From: Shewanella donghaensis
GTDB taxonomy: Bacteria; Pseudomonadota; Gammaproteobacteria; Enterobacterales; Shewanellaceae
Length of the DNA stretch: 64,000 bases
Direction: 5' to 3'
Assembly (NCBI RefSeq): GCF_007567505.1
Contig: NZ_CP041783.1
Coordinates: 806,001 to 870,000 of the forward strand
Shown: one piece after another, positions 37,927 to 48,715 of the stretch
Layout: the number at the start of each line of letters is the position of its first letter
Numbering within the stretch: the stretch's first letter is position 1
Notes under the pieces: model-generated
Seen by the model: the letters and a program-made list of their open reading frames with translations, nothing else
What the model was told of the DNA's origin: nothing
Databases searched by the model: none
Made by a program: the position numbers and the translations under genes

Positions 37927-38631
37927 TTATGCGCGGCTTCTTGCAAAAATAAATCTATCTGTGGCCTTCTTTTCTCCATTAACGATATGATCTTTGGTGA
38001 ACGAACTGACTATTTCAAAATTATGTTTAACCAGTAATGAATCGATGAAAGACGACTGATAGAAATACATGTGCATTTGATCGCCGTCAGCTGAAACTTG
38101 AACACATGATTGACTGTAATCATCTTCCATAAATCCAATATAGACCCACGATTTTACTTTAGAGACACAGGCTAATGACTGAATGAAAGGCTCAATGTCG
38201 GTGTCAGCTAAATATGGGATACAAAAGGAACACAATAAAACATTAAACGCTTTACTTAACCTCCCATCAGTATCACTGCCTTCAGCTAAATCAGAAATAT
38301 GACGAATATCTGCAACCTCAAAATAGCCGTTAGGATTTTGTTGTTGTGCTATTTTTATCATTTGAGGTGATAGATCTACTCCGCTTACATTGACCTTTAC
38401 TTTAGACTTAACGCCATCGTTTAACCTATCCTGAACATAAAGGCTGGCATTACCTGGCCCGCAACCAATGTCTAGAATCGATATATCCTCATGATTATGA
38501 TCGAATTCTGAAATGAGTAGATGGCAAAACTTATCGAGACTATGAGCATATAAAGCACAATCCATGTATTTGTTTTGATAACGCTGTGCAGCCTTATCAA
38601 ACACAGTAACCGTTTGATGATACTTATCCAT
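37927..38631 (-). CDS. SAM-dependent class I methyltransferase
   Basis: A 234-residue methyltransferase. The SAM-binding motif I reads ISILDIGCGPGNASLYV (about 47-63), motif II is VSGVDLSPQMIKIAQ, and the acidic EVADIRH follows. The N-terminal FDKAAQRYQNKYMD is typical of small-molecule methyltransferases of the Methyltransf_25 kind. The substrate is not deducible. It is the likely first gene of a pair with the membrane protein gene downstream. Confidence 0.85.
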   Translation of the reverse strand: MDKYHQTVTVFDKAAQRYQNKYMDCALYAHSLDKFCHLLISEFDHNHEDISILDIGCGPGNASLYVQDRLNDGVKSKVKVNVSGVDLSPQMIKIAQQQNPNGYFEVADIRHISDLAEGSDTDGRLSKAFNVLLCSFCIPYLADTDIEPFIQSLACVSKVKSWVYIGFMEDDYSQSCVQVSADGDQMHMYFYQSSFIDSLLVKHNFEIVSSFTKDHIVNGEKKATDRFIFARSRA

Positions 38632-38730
38632 AAAGATCTACCTTGTTGATCTGCTGTAATAAGAAGGGTTACAGTTTGCAATAAATCACATTAGCAAAGC
38701 GCAATATGACGAGCAAGCGTTTATTTAAAA

Positions 38731-38763
38731 TACAAAAAAGCCACTCGAAAGTGGCTTTTGTAC
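38731..38763. terminator. Terminator of the zwf-pgl-edd-eda operon
   Basis: AAAAAAGCCACT and AGTGGCTTTTG form the stem around a CGAA loop, 36 bp beyond the eda stop on the minus strand. Confidence 0.88.
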
Positions 38764-38798
38764 AGCTTGGTTCTTTAGGAAAACCTAAATACTAAGTA

Positions 38799-39440
38799 TT
38801 ATAAAGCGCCGATGGCATCTTTACATAACTGAGTAATACGATCCCAATCTCCTTGCTCCATTGCATCAGTAGGTGCAATCCAGCTACCGCCAATACAATC
38901 AACATTGGGTAATGCCAAGTAGTTTTTATAACTTGTTGGCGTAATACCACCAGTTGGACAAAAACGAATGTTTGCAAGAGGACCTGAGAATGCTTTAAGT
39001 GCATTAACACCACCAGACGCTTCAGCTGGGAAGAATTTGAAATGAGTGTAACCCAATTCCATACCCGCCATAACTTCTGAGATGCTTGCTACACCAGGAA
39101 TTAATGGAACATTGCCACGCTTAGCTGCTTTAAGCAGACCAATCGTAGCACCAGGAGTGATAATAAATTGTGAGCCCGCATCGACAGCTTGCTGTAGATG
39201 AGTCTCGTTTAAGATTGTTCCCGCACCCACTAACGCTTCCGGTACTTCTTTAGCAATTAATGCAATCGCTTCTAAAGCACATTCTGTTCGTAAAGTAATC
39301 TCTAAAACACTGATGCCGCCCGCTACTAATGCTTTCGCTAACGGTACTGCGTGCTCGATTTTATTGATAACCATTACAGGAACAATCGGGCTGCGTTTAA
39401 AAATATCTTGTGGCTGTAGTGTCCAGTTATTCTCAAGCAT
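38799..39440 (-). CDS. eda: KHG/KDPG aldolase
   Basis: Cleaves 2-keto-3-deoxy-6-phosphogluconate to pyruvate and glyceraldehyde-3-phosphate, the last Entner-Doudoroff step. 213 residues with SPIVPVMVI near the start, the EITLRT strand, GAGTIL, and FFPAE followed by KAFSGPL. The Schiff-base Lys lies in [14 protein letters not shown] precedes the ATG; it is 20 bp after edd. Last gene of the operon. Confidence 0.96.
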   Translation of the reverse strand: MLENNWTLQPQDIFKRSPIVPVMVINKIEHAVPLAKALVAGGISVLEITLRTECALEAIALIAKEVPEALVGAGTILNETHLQQAVDAGSQFIITPGATIGLLKAAKRGNVPLIPGVASISEVMAGMELGYTHFKFFPAEASGGVNALKAFSGPLANIRFCPTGGITPTSYKNYLALPNVDCIGGSWIAPTDAMEQGDWDRITQLCKDAIGAL

Positions 39441-39460
39441 TCGTTAATCTTCCTTTTTAA

Positions 39461-41287
39461 TTAATAAATTTCGTCGATGGCACTGGTACTACGAGCGCCG
39501 GTTTCAGGGCTGCTTAAACTATTACGTAAAGCGCCAAATAATTCTCGACCCATACCGTAGCTTGAATGATGTAAATCAACTTTGCCTGCAACACGTGCAG
39601 TTAAGGTCGCTTCATCAACAAGCAGGCTTAACTCACCAGTATCAGCATTAACGCGAATCATATCGCCGTCTTCAACTTTGGCTATCATGCCGCCATCTAA
39701 TGCTTCAGGGGTTAAGTGAATTGCAGCAGGAACTTTGCCTGATGCACCTGACATACGGCCATCAGTAACAAGCGCTACTTTAAAGCCCTTATCTTGCAAA
39801 GTGCCTAGGTATGGGGTTAACTTATGCAGTTCTGGCATGCCGTTAGCTTTAGGGCCTTGGCCTTTTACTACGACAACACAATCTCGGTCTAAACCACCCG
39901 CTTGGAAAATTGCATCCAACTTGTTTTGGTCATCAATAACTACCGCAGGCCCTTCAACAATTCTGTTAGCTGCAGGTACTGCAGATACTTTAATCACAGA
40001 GCGACCAAGGTTACCTTTAAGCAGTTTAAGTCCACCGTTGCTTTGGAAAGGTGCAGCCATATCCGTTAAGACTTCTTTGTCTAAACTTTCAGTAGGACCA
40101 TCAACCCAAGTTAATTTACCGTCAAGAATACGAGGCTCTTGGGTGTACTTGCGTAAACCAAAACCTGCAACAGTATTCACGTCTTCATGAATAAGACCTG
40201 CATCCAATAACTGATTGACTAAAAATGCCATTCCGCCTGCTGCATGGAAGTGGTTAATATCCGCATGTCCATTTGGATAAACTCGAGCAAGTAATGGCAC
40301 ACAATCAGATAAATCTGAGAAGTCATCCCAATTAATGATGATGCCAGCAGCACGTGCGGCTGCAACAATGTGCATAGTTAAGTTGGTAGAACCACCCGTG
40401 GCCAAAATGCCTACAATGCCATTAACAACTGACTTCTCATTCACAATTTCACCAATAGGGCTGTATTGCGTGCCCATTTCGGTTAAACGGCAAACTTGCT
40501 TAGCCGCCATTGAAGTCAATTCATCACGAAGTGGGTCATCTGGATTAACGAATGAAGAACCAGGTAATTGTAAGCCCATCATTTCTAGCATTAACTGATT
40601 AGAGTTAGCAGTACCGTAGAAAGTACAAGTACCCGCACTATGGTATGAGCTTGATTCAGCTTCTAACAGTGCAGCTCTATCAACTTTACCTTGGGCAAAT
40701 TGTTGACGAACACGGGCTTTTTCTTTGTTTGGGATACCAGATTTCATTGGACCGGCTGGTACAAACATCATTGGTAAATGACCAAAGCTTAATGCACCAA
40801 TCAATAAACCTGGGACAATTTTGTCACAAATACCCAGTAATAATGCGCCATCAAACATGTTGTGAGATAAACCCACAGCGGTAGACATCGCAATCACTTC
40901 ACGGCTTAACAAGCTAAGTTCCATGCCCGGTTGACCTTGGGTCACACCGTCACACATTGCCGGAACACCCGCAGCAACTTGCGCAACACTACCGACTTCT
41001 TGGCAAGCTTTCTTCAAGAAGTTTGGGTAATCCTCATAGGGCTGATGTGCTGATAACATGTCGTTAAATGCAGTAACAATACCAATATTAGCTTTAGTCA
41101 ATTGACGAAGGGAATCTTTATCATCTGGCTTACAAGCGGCAAAACCATGAGCTAAATTACCGCAACTTAAGGCACTACGATGAACACCTTTAGCGCGTGC
41201 ATCATCTAATGCTTTTAAATATTTTGAACGAGAATCTTGGCTTCGAGCGATAATTCGGTCGGTTACTTCTTGAACTACTGAATGCAT
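39461..41287 (-). CDS. edd: 6-phosphogluconate dehydratase
   Basis: Iron-sulfur enzyme that dehydrates 6-phosphogluconate to KDPG. 608 residues of the IlvD/Edd family. [35 protein letters not shown] and [12 protein letters not shown] carry the cluster cysteines, and [20 protein letters not shown] lies near the C-terminus. GAGGAG lies upstream of the ATG. 11 bp separate it from pgl. Confidence 0.97.
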   Translation of the reverse strand: MHSVVQEVTDRIIARSQDSRSKYLKALDDARAKGVHRSALSCGNLAHGFAACKPDDKDSLRQLTKANIGIVTAFNDMLSAHQPYEDYPNFLKKACQEVGSVAQVAAGVPAMCDGVTQGQPGMELSLLSREVIAMSTAVGLSHNMFDGALLLGICDKIVPGLLIGALSFGHLPMMFVPAGPMKSGIPNKEKARVRQQFAQGKVDRAALLEAESSSYHSAGTCTFYGTANSNQLMLEMMGLQLPGSSFVNPDDPLRDELTSMAAKQVCRLTEMGTQYSPIGEIVNEKSVVNGIVGILATGGSTNLTMHIVAAARAAGIIINWDDFSDLSDCVPLLARVYPNGHADINHFHAAGGMAFLVNQLLDAGLIHEDVNTVAGFGLRKYTQEPRILDGKLTWVDGPTESLDKEVLTDMAAPFQSNGGLKLLKGNLGRSVIKVSAVPAANRIVEGPAVVIDDQNKLDAIFQAGGLDRDCVVVVKGQGPKANGMPELHKLTPYLGTLQDKGFKVALVTDGRMSGASGKVPAAIHLTPEALDGGMIAKVEDGDMIRVNADTGELSLLVDEATLTARVAGKVDLHHSSYGMGRELFGALRNSLSSPETGARSTSAIDEIY

Positions 41288-41298
41288 GATTGACTCCT

Positions 41299-41997
41299 CT
41301 ACGCGCTATAGAACACATCAACGGGCGTTTTACGCTGCGCTAATACGGCTCTAATTGGCATGGTATTCACATCGTCACTTTCTAAAGCTTGGCGATATAC
41401 AGATAATTTCGATTCACCCACTAAATGCAGATAAATCTGACGACTGTTTAAGATCGCACCTTTAGATAAGGTGATACGAGCATGAGGAGCGGTTGTTGGA
41501 TTAACAGCTGCACATAACAAATCAGTCGTAAATGCGTTTTCTAATTCTTTACTACACGGGAACCACGAACATGTGTGTCCATCAGTACCCATTCCTAAAA
41601 CCACTACATCAAACGGCTTTGGGAAATTAGCAAGAGACTCAATGGTCATGTCACAGCCTTTCTCAGGGCTTTCAAACATATTTTTTAGACCACGAAATTT
41701 GGCACTTGCTGCACGATTTTGTAATAAATGTTCTCTTACTAAACGCTCGTTAGAATCCGATGCATCAGCATCAACCCAACGTTCATCAGCCAGGGTGATA
41801 TAAACATCACTCCAATCAATAGCTTTATTGCTTAGTAATTTAAATAATTTAAGCGGTGTTGAGCCACCTGAAACCACAAGGCTAGCTTTACCACGGCTAT
41901 CAACAGCATCTTGTAACTGGCTGGCCATTTTGTCTGCCAATTTAGCTTCAAGATCTGCAGGCGTATCAAACGCTTTGAATACAGATTCTTTAATCAT
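41299..41997 (-). CDS. pgl: 6-phosphogluconolactonase
   Basis: Hydrolyses 6-phosphogluconolactone made by Zwf. 232 residues of the SugarP-isomerase fold with [30 protein letters not shown] and [16 protein letters not shown]. The start at 41997 follows AAGGAA at good spacing; the longer frame from 42030 runs into zwf and does not match the family. Second gene of zwf-pgl-edd-eda. Confidence 0.95.
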   Translation of the reverse strand: MIKESVFKAFDTPADLEAKLADKMASQLQDAVDSRGKASLVVSGGSTPLKLFKLLSNKAIDWSDVYITLADERWVDADASDSNERLVREHLLQNRAASAKFRGLKNMFESPEKGCDMTIESLANFPKPFDVVVLGMGTDGHTCSWFPCSKELENAFTTDLLCAAVNPTTAPHARITLSKGAILNSRQIYLHLVGESKLSVYRQALESDDVNTMPIRAVLAQRKTPVDVFYSA

Positions 41998-42007
41998 AAC
42001 TATTTCC

Positions 42008-43480
42008 TTACTCGTCCCAAGAACGACCATCTTTAGTGATTAAAGCCACTGAGGAAACGGGTCCCCAAGTACCTGCAGGATAAGGTTTTGGCTTTTCGCC
42101 ACCCTGCTCCCAAGAGTTAATGATTCCATCAACCCAAGTCCATGCTTGTTCTACTTCATCACGACGTACAAATAATGCCTGATTACCTAGCATGGCTTCT
42201 AATAACAAGCGCTCATAAGCATCCGCAATACGTTCATTTTTAAACGTATCAGTAAAGCTTAAATCAAGCTTAGTTGTCTGAATACGCTGCTTTTCTTCCA
42301 AACCAGGGACTTTATTCATCATTTGAATTTCTACACCTTCATGAGGCTGTAGACGAATAGTCAATTTATTTGGTGGAAGGTTACGCATTGTTTCGCGATA
42401 AAGGTTGTGAGGTGGATTTTTGAAATAAACCACAATTTCACTACTCTTGAATGGCATACGTTTGCCACTACGTAAGTAAAATGGCACGCCAGCCCAACGC
42501 CAGTTGTCGATATCAACACGCAGTGCGACAAAAGTTTCAGTGCTTGATTTAACGTTGGCACCTTCTTCTTCTAAATAGCCAGGAACAGGTGAACCTTTAA
42601 GGTAACCACCAGTATATTGACCACGTACGGTATTTTCGAACACGTTGTTTGCCGTAATAGGACGCAGTGATTTAAGTACTTTTACTTTTTCATCACGGAT
42701 ACTGTCAGCATCTAAATTAACTGGAGGGTCCATTGCCACAAGTGTCAACACTTGTAATAAATGGTTTTGGATCATGTCTCGCATTTGTCCAGCCGTATCA
42801 AAGTAGCCCCAACGACCTTCAATACCGACTTCTTCAGCAACAGTAATTTGTACATGATCAATAGTTCGATTGTCCCATTTTGATGCGAACAATGAATTGG
42901 CGAAGCGCAATGCGATAAGGTTTTGAACAGTTTCTTTACCAAGATAATGGTCAATTCGATAAACTTGGTTTTCGTTGAAGAATTCAGAAACTTTATTGTT
43001 GATGACTTTTGATGACTCGAGACAGGTGCCGATTGGCTTTTCAAGAACGATGCGAGTATCAGGATGAATAAGCTTTTGCTCGTTTAGACAACGACAGATT
43101 TCACCAAAGATTGAAGGAGGCGTTGCGAAGTAACTGACCATCACACGCTTAGTCGGTTCTAATAAACCGTGGAATGCTTTATAACCTTCAGAATCGGTAA
43201 AATTGGTACCAATATAATGACAACGTCCAATAAATCTTTCTAACGTTTCTGGACAGATTTCATCTTTTACAAACGTGTTAAGTGCTTTATTGACGAGTTC
43301 AACAAACTCTTCTTGGGTAAAGGCGTCTTTCGCAACACCAATGACTTTCGTGTCTTTATCTAACAAGTTCGCTTTATCAAGTTGATAAAGTGAAGGTAAC
43401 AACTTACGTCTGGCAAGGTCGCCTTTTGTACCAAATAGTACAAAATCACAAGCCTTAGCGCCTAGTGGTGAGTTACTCAT
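42008..43480 (-). CDS. zwf: Glucose-6-phosphate dehydrogenase
   Basis: Oxidises glucose-6-phosphate with NADP+, the entry to the pentose phosphate and Entner-Doudoroff routes. The 490 residues carry the cofactor loop FGTKGDLARRKLLPSL, the active-site RIDHYLGKETVQN and the EKPIG block. First gene of a four-gene operon with 10-20 bp spacers. Control is probably by HexR, whose gene is divergent across the 331-bp spacer that holds HexR-like sites. Confidence 0.97.
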   Translation of the reverse strand: MSNSPLGAKACDFVLFGTKGDLARRKLLPSLYQLDKANLLDKDTKVIGVAKDAFTQEEFVELVNKALNTFVKDEICPETLERFIGRCHYIGTNFTDSEGYKAFHGLLEPTKRVMVSYFATPPSIFGEICRCLNEQKLIHPDTRIVLEKPIGTCLESSKVINNKVSEFFNENQVYRIDHYLGKETVQNLIALRFANSLFASKWDNRTIDHVQITVAEEVGIEGRWGYFDTAGQMRDMIQNHLLQVLTLVAMDPPVNLDADSIRDEKVKVLKSLRPITANNVFENTVRGQYTGGYLKGSPVPGYLEEEGANVKSSTETFVALRVDIDNWRWAGVPFYLRSGKRMPFKSSEIVVYFKNPPHNLYRETMRNLPPNKLTIRLQPHEGVEIQMMNKVPGLEEKQRIQTTKLDLSFTDTFKNERIADAYERLLLEAMLGNQALFVRRDEVEQAWTWVDGIINSWEQGGEKPKPYPAGTWGPVSSVALITKDGRSWDE

Positions 43481-43558
43481 TGCTTAACATACTCCTTTAT
43501 TATGCGCGTTCATTGACGAACCCCTTTTAGTCGTCGATGAATAAAAGCACACTTTTGT

Positions 43559-43573
43559 TGTAATATAACAACA
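43559..43573. promoter_or_regulatory. HexR-like operator upstream of zwf
   Basis: TGTAATATAACAACA keeps 10 of 12 defined bases of TGTAAT-N3-ATTACA. The surrounding TGTTGT/ACAACA (43556-43573) is also an inverted repeat. It lies 79 bp upstream of the zwf start. Confidence 0.5.
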
Positions 43574-43770
43574 GAATTCAAATTATGCATCTATAATTTT
43601 AAAATATTCGTTTGTCTTGAAACTAGCCTTCTTGGCGTAAAACCTGATAGTATTTTGGTGATTAAATTACTTTACTATCTTAGTATAGTTACAAAACAAC
43701 TAAGAAAAATGACTATTTAACGGTTCCAGAGGTGTGAAAATTACTCCATTTCCTCTTAAATTGTAATTTA

Positions 43771-43785
43771 TGATATAAAATTACA
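43771..43785. promoter_or_regulatory. HexR-like operator upstream of hexR
   Basis: TGATATAAAATTACA keeps 10 of 12 defined bases, and a further TGTAAT half-site lies at 43762. Placed 27 bp before hexR, it suggests autoregulation. Confidence 0.5.
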
Positions 43786-43811
43786 TCATCCATTCTAGCG
43801 GACAATTACTT

Positions 43812-44666
43812 ATGAATACCCTTGAAAAGGTGCAAAAAAGCCTTACACAATTTAGTAAGTCAGAGCGTAAAGTGGCGGAAGTTATCTTATCTTCACCACA
43901 AACAGCTATTCACTCTAGTATTGCCACTCTCGCAAAAATGGCTGACGTCAGTGAACCTACAGTAAACCGTTTCTGTCGTCGTTTAGATACTAAGGGTTTC
44001 CCTGATTTTAAGTTACATTTAGCCCAAAGTCTTGCTAACGGAACACCTTATGTTAGCCGACATGTCGAAGAAGATGATTCCCCTGAATCATATACTACAA
44101 AAATCTTCGAATCTTCAATGGCATCGCTTGATACAGCCCGTCAAAGCCTTGATATAGCAGCCGTCAATAAAGCGGTAGATATTTTAACTCAAGCTAAAAC
44201 AATTTCATTTTTTGGTCTGGGGGCATCATCTTCTGTCGCCCATGATGCACAGAATAAATTTTTCCGTTTCAACGTTCCTGTCATTTGTTTTGATGACGTA
44301 TTAATGCAACGCATGAGCTGTATTGGCTGTGATGAAGGTGACGTTGTTGTATTAATATCTCACACTGGTCGTACTAAATCTTTGATTGAGATTGCACGTA
44401 TCGCCAGAGAGAACGGTGCTGCCGTTATTGGCATCACGGCTCGTAACTCACCGCTTTCACTAGAATGTACTCTCCCTGTGACTATGGAAGTCCCTGAAGA
44501 CACAGATATGTATTTACCTATGGCCTCACGTTTAGCGCAACTAGTGACTATTGATGTGTTGGCTACCGGTTTTACGCTGAGAAGAGGTCCTCGATTCCGT
44601 GACAATTTGAAACGCGTTAAAGAAGTTTTGAAGGAATCTCGGGTAAATAAAGATCTTACTATTTAA
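43812..44666 (+). CDS. hexR: RpiR-family regulator HexR
   Basis: Regulator of central carbon metabolism that senses 2-keto-3-deoxy-6-phosphogluconate. 284 residues: an N-terminal RpiR helix-turn-helix (KSERKVAEVILSSP, then ATLAKMADVSEPTVNRFCRR, about 17-60) and a C-terminal SIS sugar-phosphate domain (ISFFGLGASSSVAHDAQNKF, then VVLISHTGRTKSLIEIA). It is divergent from zwf and upstream of pykA, the usual Shewanella setting. Several likely targets are in this window. Confidence 0.94.
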   Translation: MNTLEKVQKSLTQFSKSERKVAEVILSSPQTAIHSSIATLAKMADVSEPTVNRFCRRLDTKGFPDFKLHLAQSLANGTPYVSRHVEEDDSPESYTTKIFESSMASLDTARQSLDIAAVNKAVDILTQAKTISFFGLGASSSVAHDAQNKFFRFNVPVICFDDVLMQRMSCIGCDEGDVVVLISHTGRTKSLIEIARIARENGAAVIGITARNSPLSLECTLPVTMEVPEDTDMYLPMASRLAQLVTIDVLATGFTLRRGPRFRDNLKRVKEVLKESRVNKDLTI

Positions 44667-44690
44667 ATATTTCTGTTAAATGACAATATT

Positions 44691-44728
44691 AAAAGGCTGA
44701 ACGGTAACGACTGTTTAGCCTTTTTTTT
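44691..44728 (+). terminator. Terminator after hexR
   Basis: AAAAGGCTGAAC pairs with GTTTAGCCTTTT (one G-T pair) around a 10-nt loop; ends in T8. Confidence 0.85.
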
Positions 44729-44782
44729 CAATAATCTTCGACTCTGTCACATAAATAAAACATAAAAAACGATCTATTTGTA

Positions 44783-44797
44783 TGTAACTTTACTACA
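44783..44797. promoter_or_regulatory. HexR-like operator upstream of pykA
   Basis: TGTAACTTTACTACA keeps 10 of 12 defined bases of TGTAAT-N3-ATTACA and lies 73 bp before the pykA start. Confidence 0.5.
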
Positions 44798-44870
44798 AAA
44801 TCCTAAAATGTCTGTTAATATAGAGTCATATTTGTACCGAATTCTTTTCTTAAAATTAACGGAGTATCAT

Positions 44871-46310
44871 ATGTTCCGCAGAACTAAAATCGTTACGACA
44901 CTTGGACCTGCAACCGACCGCGATGACAATTTACGTAAAATCATTGCTGCTGGTGCTAATGTTGTACGTCTTAACTTCTCTCACGGCTCACCTGAAGATC
45001 ATCTCAAACGTGCTACTGACGCTCGTAACATCGCTAAAGAGTTAGGTGTTCATGTAGCTGTACTAGGTGATTTACAAGGCCCTAAAATTCGAGTTTCAAC
45101 ATTCAAAGATAACAAGAAAGTACAGTTAGATTTGGGTGAGACTTTTGTTTTAGATGCTGACCTAGGTAAAGGTGAAGGTACTGAGAAACAAGTAGGCATC
45201 GATTATAAAGAATTACCAAATGACGTTGTTATTGGTGACATTCTTATGCTTGATGACGGCCGAGTTCAATTAAGAGTTGATTCTGTTGAAGGTCGTAAAG
45301 TCTTCACCACTGTTACAGTAGCAGGTCCTTTATCTAATAATAAAGGTATCAACAAGCAAGGCGGCGGACTTACCGCTCCAGCATTAACTGAAAAAGACAA
45401 GGCTGACATTTTAACAGCTGCGCAGATTCAAGTTGATTACCTAGCTGTATCATTCCCACGTACTGGTGCAGATTTAGATTTAGCACGTAAACTAGCTGAA
45501 GACGCTGGTAGCTTTGCTTTAATCGTATCTAAAGTTGAGCGTGCAGAAGCTGTCGCTTCTGAAGCTGCAATGGATGATGTTATTAGAGCATCAGACGCAG
45601 TCATGGTTGCTCGTGGTGATTTAGGTGTTGAAATTGGTGATGCTGCACTTGTCGCAGTTCAAAAGAAACTAATCAGCCGCTCTCGTCAATTGAACAAAGT
45701 TGTTATTACAGCGACTCAAATGATGGAATCGATGATTACTAGCCCAATGCCAACCCGTGCAGAAGTAATGGATGTTGCGAACGCGGTTTTAGATGGTACT
45801 GATGCGGTAATGCTATCAGCAGAAACTGCTGCTGGTGATTTCCCTGAAGAAACTGTCTTAGCCATGAGTAATGTGTGTAAAGGTGCAGAAACGCATCCTA
45901 CAGTGACTGACTCAAAGCATAGAATGGACGAGAAATTTCATACTATTGAAGAAACTATCGCCCTTTCAACTATGTATGCAGCTAACCACCTAACCGGTGT
46001 TAAAGCGATAATCAGCTTAACTGAGTCAGGTGAAACGACTAAGTTAATGTCGCGTATTAGCTCTGCATTACCTATTTTCGCGCTTTCGCGTCACCAAAAG
46101 ACTTTAGCTAAACTTGCTTTATTCCGCGGTGTAATGCCAGTTCAATTTGATTCAACAGCTTACCCTGCTGAAAAATTGGCATCAGAAGCATTAAACGCAG
46201 TCGCTAAAGCCGGTTACCTTAAATCAGGTGACATGGTATTAATGACTAAAGGCGATGATATGGAAACAGTTGGCGGCACTAACACTTGTAAAGTGTTAAT
46301 AGTTGCATAA
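44871..46310 (+). CDS. pykA: Pyruvate kinase II
   Basis: Makes pyruvate and ATP from phosphoenolpyruvate and ADP. The start at 44871 gives [20 protein letters not shown], matching PykA; the frame is open upstream to 44778 but the added residues are not conserved. [29 protein letters not shown] and ATQMMESMI are all present. 479 residues. GGAG lies seven bases upstream. Confidence 0.96.
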   Translation: MFRRTKIVTTLGPATDRDDNLRKIIAAGANVVRLNFSHGSPEDHLKRATDARNIAKELGVHVAVLGDLQGPKIRVSTFKDNKKVQLDLGETFVLDADLGKGEGTEKQVGIDYKELPNDVVIGDILMLDDGRVQLRVDSVEGRKVFTTVTVAGPLSNNKGINKQGGGLTAPALTEKDKADILTAAQIQVDYLAVSFPRTGADLDLARKLAEDAGSFALIVSKVERAEAVASEAAMDDVIRASDAVMVARGDLGVEIGDAALVAVQKKLISRSRQLNKVVITATQMMESMITSPMPTRAEVMDVANAVLDGTDAVMLSAETAAGDFPEETVLAMSNVCKGAETHPTVTDSKHRMDEKFHTIEETIALSTMYAANHLTGVKAIISLTESGETTKLMSRISSALPIFALSRHQKTLAKLALFRGVMPVQFDSTAYPAEKLASEALNAVAKAGYLKSGDMVLMTKGDDMETVGGTNTCKVLIVA

Positions 46311-46340
46311 TCGTTTCAGCTAAATTAATTAGCTCCCATA

Positions 46341-46368
46341 AAAAAACCACCTAATTAGGTGGTTTTTT
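46341..46368. terminator. Bidirectional terminator between pykA and fadE
   Basis: AAAAAACCACCTAATTAGGTGGTTTTTT is a nearly loop-free palindrome with A and T runs, between convergent genes. Confidence 0.88.
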
Positions 46369-46429
46369 ATTGCCTGTAAATTTCATAAAGAAAATGCCCT
46401 GCACCATCAAAGCTGCAGGTTAAATCTAA

Positions 46430-48706
46430 TTATAGGCTTTCGAAATCATTGACATTAATTGCAGCTAAACGTTTATCGTTAGCATCAATCAATTGGTCAA
46501 ATTCAGCTTGGTTAATCACTTCTTTGTCTAATGCTTGCTTAAACAAATCTAGCATGGGTAACTTAGGCGTTAGCTCCCCAGCTTTTTGAGCCTTCTTCAA
46601 ACGTGCATATAAACTCTTACAAGCATATTTAGCTAAGAAAGCCTCTTCAACTTCTGCAATACCGCCTTTGTCACCTTCAAACTCTGCACATAAGAAAGTT
46701 AGACGATCTCTTGCTGGTGAAGGTTGTAAAAAGCTATCTGCTAAAGTGGTTGCTTGAAGATCTGTTGGCGCTTTAAAGTGGTTACCTAATGGGAAAATAA
46801 TCACTTTTAGCAATAGACCAACAAGTTGGCTTGGGAAGTTACGAATCGCCTCCTCCATCGCTTTAGCTGCAAGCTGTAACCTTTCGGTCATGACATAATG
46901 CACTGCCGGTAAATCATCTTGTTGACGACCGTTGTCTTCAAAAAGTTTTAAGGTTGCCGATGCTAAGTACAATTGGCTAAGCACATCACCCATGCGAGCA
47001 GACATCATCTCTTTACGTTTTAAATCGCCGCCCATCACCAACATAGATAAATCAGTCATGATAGCTAAACCTGCAGAGATACGGCTCATGTCGCGGTAAT
47101 ATTGCTGCGTAGTGCCACTAACTGGAGCAGAGTTGGTCTTACTTGCTGTAAGAGCATTAAAGAACGCCATAAAACCGTTACGTACTGCATAACCCATATG
47201 TCCCATGAGTAGCGCATCAAAACGATTAATTGCCGCCTTTTGGTCTTCCATTGCTGCTGTTTCCATTTCAGCAAGTACATATGGATGACAGCGAGTAGCC
47301 CCTTGACCAAAAATCATCAACGAACGGGTTAAAATATTAGCACCTTCAACGGTAATTGAAATTGGGGTCGACATATAGGCATGACCCAAGTAGTTCTTAG
47401 CGCCAAGTTGAATGCCTTTACCTGATTGAATGTCCATTGCATCTTCCAATACATCGCGGCCTAATTCAGTCATGTGATATTTTGCAATCGCTGTAACAAC
47501 AGAGGGTTTAACTTTTAAATCAATACCCGTTGTTGTTAAACATCTAGCGGCTTCTAGCTGGTAGGTATTAGCAACAATACGCGCTAAGGCTTCTTGCACA
47601 CCTTCAAACTTACCAATAGGCATACCAAACTGTTGTCTTACATAACTATAAGCTGTAGTCGTTTTCGTTGCCATGTGGCCAGATGCAGTAGCTAGGGCTG
47701 GCAGAGAAATACCGCGGCCTGCAGACAAGCATTCGACTAACATTCTCCAACCTTTACCAGCAAACTGAGGTCCGCCAATAATCCAATCTAATGGAATGAA
47801 CACATCTTTACCGCTGGTCGTCCCGTTCATAAATGCCATCATTAACGGGTTATGACGACGACCAATTTCAACACCTTCATGATCAGTAGGGATTAACGCA
47901 CAAGTAATGCCTAAATTAACGGTCTCACCGAGCAAGCCATCAGGGTCACGCATTTGAAAAGCAAGACCTAAGACTGTCGCCACTGGCGCTAAAGTGATAT
48001 AGCGTTTATCCCAAGTTAAACTTAAGCCTAAGGTGTCTTCGCCATTAAACTCACGACGACAAACCACACCGACATCAGGAATAGCACCTGCATCAGAACC
48101 CGCTTCAGGTCCTGTAAGTGCAAAACAAGGTAACTCATCACCTTTAGCTAAAGCGGGCAACCAACGTTCTTTTTGTTCTTGAGTACCATAATGAGTCAGT
48201 AACTCTCCAGGGCCTAAAGAGTTAGGTACCATAACGGTCACTGCAGCACTGATACTGCGAGTCGCTATTTTACTGACAATGGTTGAATTTGCGTAAGCTG
48301 AGAATTCACGGCCACCAAACTTTTTCGGAATGATTAACGCAAAAAAACCTTCTTTCTTAAAATAGGTCCACAATTCTGGCGGTAAATCTTTAAGGTTATG
48401 AACAATGTCATGATCATCAATCATGGTCAGTGCGGTTTGCACCTGATTATTAATGAAATCTTGCTCATCTGCTGATAATTGTGGTTTGCCATAATTATGC
48501 AACATATTCCAATCGGGGTTACCACGGAATAACTCACCTTCCCACCAAACATCACCAGCTTCCATGGCTTCTTTTTCGGTACTTGATAATGGTGGTAACA
48601 CTTTCTTAAAAAAAGAAAAAACAGGACGGGTAATAAAACGCATCCTTAAATTACGCACACCAAATAGCACTGCGAGAGCTATTAAAACGAGTATGACGAC
48701 TGTCAT
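46430..48706 (-). CDS. fadE: Acyl-CoA dehydrogenase
   Basis: First enzyme of fatty-acid beta-oxidation. 758 residues of the long FadE type: an N-terminal membrane helix (MTVVILVLIALAVLFG), then the acyl-CoA dehydrogenase core with SLGPGELLTHYGTQEQKERW, CFALTGPEAGSDAG and TVEGANILTRSL, and a long extra C-terminal region. AAGGGA precedes the ATG. The TetR-type gene lies 9 bp upstream on the same strand and probably controls the unit. Confidence 0.92.
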   Translation of the reverse strand: MTVVILVLIALAVLFGVRNLRMRFITRPVFSFFKKVLPPLSSTEKEAMEAGDVWWEGELFRGNPDWNMLHNYGKPQLSADEQDFINNQVQTALTMIDDHDIVHNLKDLPPELWTYFKKEGFFALIIPKKFGGREFSAYANSTIVSKIATRSISAAVTVMVPNSLGPGELLTHYGTQEQKERWLPALAKGDELPCFALTGPEAGSDAGAIPDVGVVCRREFNGEDTLGLSLTWDKRYITLAPVATVLGLAFQMRDPDGLLGETVNLGITCALIPTDHEGVEIGRRHNPLMMAFMNGTTSGKDVFIPLDWIIGGPQFAGKGWRMLVECLSAGRGISLPALATASGHMATKTTTAYSYVRQQFGMPIGKFEGVQEALARIVANTYQLEAARCLTTTGIDLKVKPSVVTAIAKYHMTELGRDVLEDAMDIQSGKGIQLGAKNYLGHAYMSTPISITVEGANILTRSLMIFGQGATRCHPYVLAEMETAAMEDQKAAINRFDALLMGHMGYAVRNGFMAFFNALTASKTNSAPVSGTTQQYYRDMSRISAGLAIMTDLSMLVMGGDLKRKEMMSARMGDVLSQLYLASATLKLFEDNGRQQDDLPAVHYVMTERLQLAAKAMEEAIRNFPSQLVGLLLKVIIFPLGNHFKAPTDLQATTLADSFLQPSPARDRLTFLCAEFEGDKGGIAEVEEAFLAKYACKSLYARLKKAQKAGELTPKLPMLDLFKQALDKEVINQAEFDQLIDANDKRLAAINVNDFESL

Positions 48707-48715
48707 GTTAATCCC

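Larger units (their letters stand above)
43481..43811. other. Divergent zwf/hexR regulatory region
   Basis: 331 bases between two divergent genes with no gene inside. Three HexR-like sites were found, at 43559-43573, 43657-43671 (9 of 12, weak) and 43771-43785. Confidence 0.6.
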
